Notes under the pieces: model-generated | What the model saw: only the letters and a program-made list of their open reading frames with translations | Told to the model about the DNA's origin: nothing | The model's database searches: none | NCBI GenBank assembly: GCA_025351125.1 | Contig: JANXWN010000318.1 | Location: 1 to 6,678 of the forward strand | Direction of reading: 5' to 3' | Length of the DNA: 6,678 bases | DNA from: Caulobacteraceae bacterium | GTDB lineage: Bacteria > Pseudomonadota > Alphaproteobacteria > Caulobacterales > Caulobacteraceae | Made by a program: the position numbers and the translations under genes | Shown here: positions 1 through 5,140 of the stretch, in pieces | How positions within the stretch are numbered: position 1 is the stretch's first letter | Layout of the letters: each line of letters begins with the position of its first letter

Positions 1-484
1 CCGCTTCATAGGTCAAGGTGCCGGAACGCGACACGACGCCCACCGAGCCGTTGCGGAAAATATTGCCCGGCATAATACCGATTTTGCACTGTTCGGGCGT
101 CAGAACCCCAGGACAATTAGGTCCGATCAGGCGGGACTTCGAGCCTTGCAAGGCGCGTTTGACGGTGACCATGTCCATCACCGGAATGCCTTCGGTGATG
201 CAGATGATCAAAGAAATCTCCGCATCGATCGCCTCGAGAATGGCATCGGCGGCAAAGGGCGGCGGCACATAGATCACCGATGCGTCCGGCTTCGTCACAC
301 CGGCGGCCTCGGCCACTGTGTCGAAGATCGGCAGGCCGATATGAGTCGTTCCCCCCTTACCGGGCGAGGTGCCGCCGACCATCATTGTGCCGTAGGCGAT
401 GGCCTGTTCGGTGTGAAAGGTGCCTTGCGCGCCGGTGACGCCCTGGCAAATTACGCGAGTCTGTCGGCCTATGAGGATGGACAT
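1..484 (-). CDS. sucD: Succinyl-CoA synthetase (ADP/GDP-forming) alpha subunit, 5' part only
   Basis: The reverse strand reads without interruption from an ATG at 482-484 to the left window edge, giving 161 codons of a protein whose family length is about 290-300. SucD binds CoA and carries the phospho-histidine of the TCA-cycle enzyme that interconverts succinyl-CoA and succinate with nucleotide triphosphate formation. Visible hallmarks are the N-terminal Rossmann segment [11 protein letters not shown] (residues 11-21), the CoA-binding loop [12 protein letters not shown] (37-48), [10 protein letters not shown] (96-105) and GPNCPG (121-126). The active-site histidine lies beyond the window. 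The start begins the typical MSILI sequence; a modest GAGAAA ribosome-binding stretch lies about nine bases upstream. It follows sucC by 59 bp on the same strand, so the two subunits are almost certainly co-expressed as a cytoplasmic complex. Identification is by recalled family motifs and is very secure. Confidence 0.97.
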   Translation of the reverse strand, partial: MSILIGRQTRVICQGVTGAQGTFHTEQAIAYGTMMVGGTSPGKGGTTHIGLPIFDTVAEAAGVTKPDASVIYVPPPFAADAILEAIDAEISLIICITEGIPVMDMVTVKRALQGSKSRLIGPNCPGVLTPEQCKIGIMPGNIFRNGSVGVVSRSGTLTYEA

Positions 485-543
485 AAATTTTCGTTTCTCA
501 GATGGGGCATTTGAGGTGAGGTTGCGAGAGTGCGGAGCCCGCG

Positions 544-1710
544 TCAGGCTGCGCGGACCGCCGCGACGATCTTCTGCGCCCCGTCCGACAGATCGTTGGC
601 GGCGATGACGTTCAGGCCGCTTTCGTTAATGATTTTCTTGCCCAGTTCAACATTGGTGCCTTCGAGACGGACAACGAGCGGCACCTTCAAGCCCATTTCC
701 GTGACTGCCGCCACCACGCCCTCGGCAATGATGTCGCAGCGCATGATTCCCCCGAAAATGTTGACCAATATCCCTTTGACATTGGGATCGGCGGTAATGA
801 TCTTGAACGCCGCCGTCACCTTTTCTTTCGAAGCGCCGCCGCCGACATCAAGGAAGTTGGCCGGCTCCGCGCCATAGAGTTTGATAATGTCCATCGTCGC
901 CATGGCCAAACCCGCGCCATTCACCATGCAGCCGATTTCACCGTCCAGCGCGATATATGACAGATCATGTTTGGAGGCTTCGATTTCCTTCGCATCTTCT
1001 TCGCTTTCGTCGCGCAGAGCCGCCAGATCCGGGTGTCGATAAAGCGCGCTGTCGTCGAATGATACTTTGGCGTCAAGAACGATAAGCGCTCCCTGCGCCG
1101 TCACGATCAACGGATTGACTTCCAGCATGCTCATGTCGGTGGCGACGAAAGCTTTGTAAAGCGCCGGCAACAAGGCGCGAAGCTGCTTGGCTTGATCACC
1201 CTTCAAGTTCAACGCCTTTGCCAAGGCCTGAGCGTGATGGGGCCACGGCCCCGACGCGGGGTCGATTGAAAAGGTTATGATTTTTTCGGGCGTGGCCTGC
1301 GCGACCTCCTCGATATCCATGCCGCCTTCGGTCGAAGCGACAACGGCGATGCGGCTTGTTTCACGATCCACCAACAAGGAAAGGTAAAGCTCTTTTTCAA
1401 TCGCCGCGCCCTCTTCAATGTAAAGGCGGCGGACCTCCTTGCCTTTCGGGCCCGTCTGATGAGTGACGAGAGTCATGCCGAGCATCCGCGTCGCCTCGGC
1501 CTTCAGTTCGGCCGACGATTTGACCACTTTGACGCCGCCGCCCTTGCCTCGTCCGCCGGCATGGATCTGTGATTTGACCACCCACGCCGAGCCGCCCAGG
1601 GTTTCACCCGCCGACACAGCTTCCGCCACCGTAAAAGCCACGTGTCCGCGCGGTACCGGAACGCCGAACGCGGCGAGGACGGCTTTGGCTTGATATTCAT
1701 GGATGTTCAT
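544..1710 (-). CDS. sucC: Succinyl-CoA synthetase (ADP/GDP-forming) beta subunit
   Basis: This 388-residue protein is full length for the family (E. coli SucC is 388). It opens with the family signature MNIHEYQAK, which fixes the start. An N-terminal ATP-grasp domain carries the nucleotide-binding lysine K46 (WVVK) and the glycine loop GGRGKGGG (52-59). The metal ligands N199 (LEVNP) and D213 (VLDAK) sit at the same numbers as in E. coli. The C-terminal ligase domain has MVNGAGLAM (262-270 with N264), [11 protein letters not shown] (286-296) and [11 protein letters not shown] (316-326), the parts that meet the alpha subunit and the substrate. It works in the cytoplasm in the TCA cycle with SucD. 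No strong Shine-Dalgarno is visible; GGAT lies about five bases upstream. Its unusual feature is position: only 17 bp behind a TetR regulator on the same strand, with no room for its own promoter in the gap. Nothing looks truncated or mutated. Confidence 0.98.
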   Translation of the reverse strand: MNIHEYQAKAVLAAFGVPVPRGHVAFTVAEAVSAGETLGGSAWVVKSQIHAGGRGKGGGVKVVKSSAELKAEATRMLGMTLVTHQTGPKGKEVRRLYIEEGAAIEKELYLSLLVDRETSRIAVVASTEGGMDIEEVAQATPEKIITFSIDPASGPWPHHAQALAKALNLKGDQAKQLRALLPALYKAFVATDMSMLEVNPLIVTAQGALIVLDAKVSFDDSALYRHPDLAALRDESEEDAKEIEASKHDLSYIALDGEIGCMVNGAGLAMATMDIIKLYGAEPANFLDVGGGASKEKVTAAFKIITADPNVKGILVNIFGGIMRCDIIAEGVVAAVTEMGLKVPLVVRLEGTNVELGKKIINESGLNVIAANDLSDGAQKIVAAVRAA

Positions 1711-1727
1711 ACAGGATCCGCGGGGGA

Positions 1728-2462
1728 TTAGAGTTGAGCCGGGGGGTTATAGGCAGGGCCTCGCGGCGGTGCAACCGAACCTGGTCGCTCAATACTGCTG
1801 GGTCCAGCCCGTTCCACGCCGTAGCGCGCCAAGAACATTTCGACCGCCTCCGCCACGCCGCTGCTGATCGCCGCGGCGGTCGGTCGTTCGGTCAGGTTAA
1901 GGACTAAGGCGAAATGTTGGTGGCTACGACACAGCGACATAAATTGCACGGCGGCCAAAGCGCAGTCGGCGGGATTAATTTTGCCAAGCACTTTCGCGCG
2001 TTGAAAATAATCTTCTAATCGACCGACCCCAACTGCCGGTCCGGCTGCGTAAAACACTCGACCCAGATCTGGGGTGCGATGGGCTTCGGCCACGATAATT
2101 TGGAACATGCGAACCGCCCAGGGCGAAAACAAATGGTCCAGATAGGTCTCGCCGAACCGGCTCAACACCTCGGCGACGGGCGGATCATCGGGGAGATCGT
2201 AAAGACCGACAGCGAACCTGGCGCACTGATGGCGAATACAGGCTTCAAACAACGCCTCCTTACTGGTGAAGTAATTATACAGCGTGCCCTTTGAGCCGCC
2301 GAGCCGCGTCGCGATCGCCGACATCGATGCCGCCGCGAAGCCTTCGGCGTTGAATACCTCTTGAGCCACGCCCAAGATGACTTCGCGCCGTTGATCGTGA
2401 CGGGTAGAGACAGGGGTGCTGGTCGCCATGGCGCCGCTAGAAGGCTGTTCCGGGGTTGACAA
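1728..2462 (-). CDS. TetR-family transcriptional repressor of the adjacent efflux operon (AefR-like C-terminal domain)
   Basis: This one-component DNA-binding regulator probably represses the divergent pump operon and itself. Counted from the TTG at 2460-2462 it has 244 residues. The TetR N-terminal domain spans about residues 24-72, with the helix-turn-helix near 46-66 ending in the family signature [14 protein letters not shown]. The ligand/dimer domain (roughly 80-215) reads like the AefR-type C-terminal family ([15 protein letters not shown] followed by a GP step). A proline-rich tail ends the protein ([13 protein letters not shown]), longer than most TetRs carry. I prefer the 2462 TTG because GGAGG lies eight bases upstream. 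An ATG at 2427-2429 (233 residues) lacks any ribosome-binding site, and a further in-frame TTG at 2487-2489 would sit almost in the operator. Any of these starts keeps the whole HTH domain. Its ligand cannot be told from sequence; a pump substrate is the natural inference. Confidence 0.93.
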   Translation of the reverse strand: MSTPEQPSSGAMATSTPVSTRHDQRREVILGVAQEVFNAEGFAAASMSAIATRLGGSKGTLYNYFTSKEALFEACIRHQCARFAVGLYDLPDDPPVAEVLSRFGETYLDHLFSPWAVRMFQIIVAEAHRTPDLGRVFYAAGPAVGVGRLEDYFQRAKVLGKINPADCALAAVQFMSLCRSHQHFALVLNLTERPTAAAISSGVAEAVEMFLARYGVERAGPSSIERPGSVAPPRGPAYNPPAQL

Positions 2463-2484
2463 GGACCCTCCCTCCGCTAAAAAT
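2456..2484 (+). promoter_or_regulatory. Candidate sigma-70 promoter for the efflux operon
   Basis: A perfect -35 consensus, TTGACA, occupies 2456-2461. After a 17-bp spacer comes AAAAAT at 2479-2484, four of six matches to the -10 consensus. The start of transcription would be near 2491, at the first ACCGT half-site, so a bound repressor would cover the initiation point. The resulting 5' leader would be only about 37 bases. The -35 box lies directly against the regulator's probable TTG start codon on the other strand. The -10 match is only fair, so the exact box could be shifted by one or two bases within the A-rich run. Confidence 0.55.
2471..2475 (-). promoter_or_regulatory. Shine-Dalgarno for the TetR gene, supporting a TTG start
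   Basis: On the reverse strand GGAGG lies eight bases before the TTG at 2462, inside a purine-rich run GCGGAGGGAGGG (2477-2466). The downstream ATG at 2429 is preceded by CTAGCGGCGCC, which offers no match to the anti-Shine-Dalgarno. This site decides the start choice for the regulator. Confidence 0.65.
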
Positions 2485-2490
2485 ATCAAT

Positions 2491-2505
2491 ACCGTACCGT
2501 ACGGT
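2491..2505. promoter_or_regulatory. Probable TetR operator: ACCGT half-sites with a perfect 10-bp palindrome
   Basis: The plus strand reads ACCGT-ACCGT-ACGGT. The last two pentamers (2496-2505) form a perfect palindrome, ACCGTACGGT, and the first is an extra direct copy of the left half-site. It lies between divergent tetR and efflux genes and overlaps the predicted transcription starts of both, which is where a TetR dimer would block both promoters. The palindrome is seen directly; binding by this TetR is inference from context. A direct half-site repeat beside the palindrome could let a second dimer bind. Confidence 0.7.
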
Positions 2506-2508
2506 CAT

Positions 2509-2537
2509 TTTGTAGTCCGTAGCGCTGATGATGTCCA
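2509..2537 (-). promoter_or_regulatory. Candidate sigma-70 promoter for the TetR gene
   Basis: Reading the reverse strand, TGGACA (2537-2532, five of six matches to the -35 consensus) is followed after 17 bp by TACAAA (2514-2509, four of six to the -10). Initiation would be near 2502, inside the palindrome, which implies autorepression and leaves the GGAGG ribosome-binding site in the transcript. The -35 lies within the first codons of the outer-membrane factor gene. A competing candidate, ATGACC (2508-2503) with TATTTT (2485-2480), also has 17-bp spacing but would start near 2473 and lose most of the ribosome-binding site, so I rank it lower. Confidence 0.42.
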
Positions 2538-3958
2538 TTCCGGTTTTACGTCGCAATTTGGCCGTGCTGGCGATTTGCGGACTAAGCGCATGCGCCGCCT
2601 TGCCAAAAAGCGAGCGCTTGCCGGCGCTTATCGATCCCGCCGCGCTCGGCTCAGAGCGGAGCTTTGCGACTGGCACACGCGCGTGGCCGGCGGACGACTG
2701 GTGGGTCGGTTACGGGGATGCTCAACTGGATCGCTTAATGACGGAAGCCCTCGCCGGGTCTCCCGATCTCGCGACCGCTAGAGCGCGTCTCGATAAGGCG
2801 AAAGCCGTGCTGTCGGGCGTGAGCGCCGCTTTGGCGCCATCGATTTCCGCCAACGGCTCGGCGGCGGAAACAAAACAAAGCTATAACAACGGCTTTCCTG
2901 CGCAATTTGTGCCGAAGGGCTATCGCGACGGCGGGCGGATTACGCTGGACTTCAGTTATGAGATCGATTTTTGGGGCAAGAACCGCGCCGCGATAGCGGC
3001 CGCCACCTCGGACGCGCGCGCCGCCCAGGCCGAGGAGGCTCAGGCGCGGCTGATCCTGACGACAAATGTCGCCGCCGCTTATGCTGACTTGGCGCGATCG
3101 TACGCCGAACGCGACGTCGCCAAACGCGCCGCGCAGTCGCGTGAGGAAACTTTGGCGCTCGTCGGCCGGCGGGTTGCCAACGGTTTGGACACTCGAGGTG
3201 AGTTAAGCGCCGCCGCCGCCGGCCCGGCCGCCGCCCGCGCGGACCTCGGGGCCATTGACGAAGAGATTGCCCTAACGCGACTGCAACTTGCCGCCTTCGT
3301 GGGGGCCGGCCCAGACCGCGGAGCCGTTATTGCTCGTCCCGTCGAGGCCAAACTGGCGCCTCAAGGGCTGCCAAGTCGTCTGGCCGCCGAACTGATTGGC
3401 CGGCGACCCGATCTGATCGCCGCGCGGCAGCGGGCCAAAGCCGCCGCCAAGCGCATTCATCAATCAGCCGCCGCATTTTATCCCAATCTAAACCTGACCG
3501 CCTTCATCGGCTACCAATCGCTGGGGCTCGCCAACTTGCTGGCCTCGGGATCAGGCATCGGTCAGGCTGGACCGGCGATTTCCCTGCCGATCTTTGAAGG
3601 TGGGCGGCTCAGAGCCAATCTGCGCGGCGCCCAGGCTGACTATGCCGTCGCCGTCGCCGCCTATAACGCAACCCTGATCGAAGCCTTACGGAGCGTCGCC
3701 GCCGCGACGACGCAACAGCGCGCACTCGCGAGCCGCCTTAAAGACAGCCGCGAAGCCTTGACCGCCGACGAGGACGCCTACCGGATCGCGCGACTGCGTT
3801 ACGAAGGCGGCCTTTCGAACTATCAGGGCGTTTTGCTGGTGGAAGAGCACGTACTGCAAAGCCGCCGGCTGGTGGTGGACTTAAAGGCGCGAGCCTTTGC
3901 CCTCGATATTCAACTGATCCGCGCGCTCGGCGGCGGCTTCAGCGCGCCATTTTCGTAA
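2528..3958 (+). CDS. Outer-membrane efflux lipoprotein, NodT family (TolC-like channel)
   Basis: This protein is the probable outer-membrane exit duct of the pump encoded downstream. Its 476 residues are typical for NodT-type factors. A short basic N terminus and hydrophobic stretch end in the lipobox LSAC (19-22), predicting signal peptidase II cleavage and lipidation at C22. Two outer-membrane efflux repeats follow. The first (about 55-255) starts with DDWWVGYGD (56-64) and includes SYEIDFWGKNRA (144-155). The second (about 280-465) has LPSRLAAELIGRRPDL (281-296), FYPNLNL (317-323) and LPIFEGGRLRANL (353-365). Helical stretches are strongly alanine-rich, notably 228-237. The first of two adjacent ATGs (2528 and 2531) is used; a TAG at 2513-2515 rules out any longer start and there is no clear Shine-Dalgarno. 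It leads the operon, 16 bp before emrA. The family call is firm; the pump substrate is unknown. Confidence 0.95.
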   Translation: MMSIPVLRRNLAVLAICGLSACAALPKSERLPALIDPAALGSERSFATGTRAWPADDWWVGYGDAQLDRLMTEALAGSPDLATARARLDKAKAVLSGVSAALAPSISANGSAAETKQSYNNGFPAQFVPKGYRDGGRITLDFSYEIDFWGKNRAAIAAATSDARAAQAEEAQARLILTTNVAAAYADLARSYAERDVAKRAAQSREETLALVGRRVANGLDTRGELSAAAAGPAAARADLGAIDEEIALTRLQLAAFVGAGPDRGAVIARPVEAKLAPQGLPSRLAAELIGRRPDLIAARQRAKAAAKRIHQSAAAFYPNLNLTAFIGYQSLGLANLLASGSGIGQAGPAISLPIFEGGRLRANLRGAQADYAVAVAAYNATLIEALRSVAAATTQQRALASRLKDSREALTADEDAYRIARLRYEGGLSNYQGVLLVEEHVLQSRRLVVDLKARAFALDIQLIRALGGGFSAPFS

Positions 3959-3974
3959 ATACAGGCCTCCCGTC

Positions 3975-5105
3975 ATGACCACCGACACCGACATCGACGC
4001 GAAAAAATCTGCCTCCAAGACCCTCCGCAAGCGCCTATTCACCATATTGGCGAGTGTGGTCGCATTCGCCGTCGCGGCGTGGTTGATCTATTGGGTGACG
4101 GTCGGACAAAACCACGTCGTCACCGACGACGCCTATGTTGACGCCAATGTCGCTCAGATAACGCCCTTGATTTCCGGGCAAGTGGCAAAGGTTTTGGTGA
4201 CGGACACGCAAAATGTACAGGCCGGTCAACCCTTGGTGGTGATCGACGACGCCGACGCCCAAGTCGCCCTGGCGCAAGCCCAGGCGCAATTTAGCCAGGC
4301 CGAACGGCGGGTTCGCGGCTATTTCGCCAATGCGAACGCCCTTTCGGGTCAAGTCGCGGCGCGGGACGCCGAGATCGCGAGGGCGAATGCTCAAATCGCC
4401 GCCGCTCAAGCCGACACGGACCGCGCGGCGACTGAACTGGGTCGTCGCGAGCGACTCGCGGCCTCGGGGGCCGTATCAGGCGATGAACTCACACAAGCAC
4501 AGAACCAGTCCCGCACGGCCAAGGCGGCCTTGGAGTCGGCGCGCGCCGGCAGGGCTTTGGCTGTCGCCAATCGCGGCGGCGCGGTCGGAACGCAAGGGGT
4601 GAACAGCGCCTTGATTTCGGGATCGAGCATCGAAGGCAACCCCGAAGTCGCCGCGGCGCGCGCCAATTTGAGGGCGGCGCAATTAGGTCTGGCTCGCACG
4701 GTGCTGCGCGCGCCGTTCGACGGCGTTGTCGCCAAAAAGGACGTCGCGATTGGCCAACATGCGCAGGTTGGATCGGTACTCATGAGCGTCGTTCCGGTTG
4801 CCCAAGTCTTTGTCAACGCTAACTTCAAGGAGGTTCAGCTGCGCAAGGTAAAACTGGGCCAGCGGGTAACCCTGACCTCGGACATTTATGGCCGCGGCGT
4901 GAAGTTCCACGGCGTCGTCGCGGGTGTGTCGGGGGGAACAGGCTCCGCGTTCTCCCTGATCCCGGCGCAAAACGCGACCGGCAACTGGATCAAGGTTGTT
5001 CAGAGGCTGCCGCTGCGGGTGACGCTCGATGCGGCCGACCTGCGAAGCCACCCTTTGCGTGTCGGACTGTCGATGTCGGTCGACATTGACGTGTCGTCGC
5101 GATGA
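3975..5105 (+). CDS. emrA: Periplasmic adaptor (membrane fusion protein) of an EmrAB-type multidrug pump
   Basis: The adaptor links the inner-membrane transporter to the outer-membrane channel. It has 376 residues; E. coli EmrA has 390. In order: a cytoplasmic basic tail, one membrane anchor (about 22-43), the first half of a lipoyl-like domain beginning TDDAYVDANVAQI (50-62), a long alanine/glutamine-rich coiled-coil hairpin (about 92-240), the second lipoyl half RTVLRAPFDGVV (241-252), and a beta-barrel region with FVNANFKEVQLRKVKLGQ (279-296). The stretch GTGSAFSLIPAQNATGNW (321-338) followed by VVQRLPLRV is the most diagnostic EmrA element and is intact. It ends soon after that domain, without the tail of roughly 30 residues that E. 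coli EmrA carries. It follows the NodT gene by 16 bp with only a weak ribosome-binding site, and precedes emrB closely, so one transcript is expected. Confidence 0.96.
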   Translation: MTTDTDIDAKKSASKTLRKRLFTILASVVAFAVAAWLIYWVTVGQNHVVTDDAYVDANVAQITPLISGQVAKVLVTDTQNVQAGQPLVVIDDADAQVALAQAQAQFSQAERRVRGYFANANALSGQVAARDAEIARANAQIAAAQADTDRAATELGRRERLAASGAVSGDELTQAQNQSRTAKAALESARAGRALAVANRGGAVGTQGVNSALISGSSIEGNPEVAAARANLRAAQLGLARTVLRAPFDGVVAKKDVAIGQHAQVGSVLMSVVPVAQVFVNANFKEVQLRKVKLGQRVTLTSDIYGRGVKFHGVVAGVSGGTGSAFSLIPAQNATGNWIKVVQRLPLRVTLDAADLRSHPLRVGLSMSVDIDVSSR

Positions 5106-5140
5106 TGGCGCGCGCCCTGGCGGATGAAGACGGTCGCTAA
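5102..5140 (+). other. emrA/emrB junction with a 12-codon overlapping reading frame
   Basis: The emrA stop codon TGA (5103-5105) overlaps an ATG at 5102 in the classic ATGA coupling arrangement. That ATG does not open emrB: it opens a 12-codon frame (ATG ATG GCG ... CGC TAA) ending at 5140, in a different frame. The emrB frame has candidate ATGs at 5124, inside this mini-frame, and at 5145, four bases after its stop. It may be meaningless, a coupling leader, or the remnant of a start displaced by a one-base change. No ribosome-binding site is evident for any of the three. Confidence 0.35.

Noticed and set aside
18..514. Plus-strand open frames over the left edge
   Set aside because: The reverse strand here encodes an unmistakable SucD N-terminal half, so these are shadows of its complementary strand.
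532..542. Small hairpin (GCGG-GCT-CCGC on the reverse strand) just after the sucC stop
   Set aside because: The stem is only four base pairs and no T run follows, so it is not an intrinsic terminator. sucC and sucD are expected on one transcript.
3211..3240. GC-rich run of GCC codons in the outer-membrane factor as a possible repeat or slippage site
   Set aside because: It encodes an alanine-rich helix (about residues 228-237) that fits the coiled-coil region of the family, and similar alanine stretches occur elsewhere in the gene. The repeat is imperfect.
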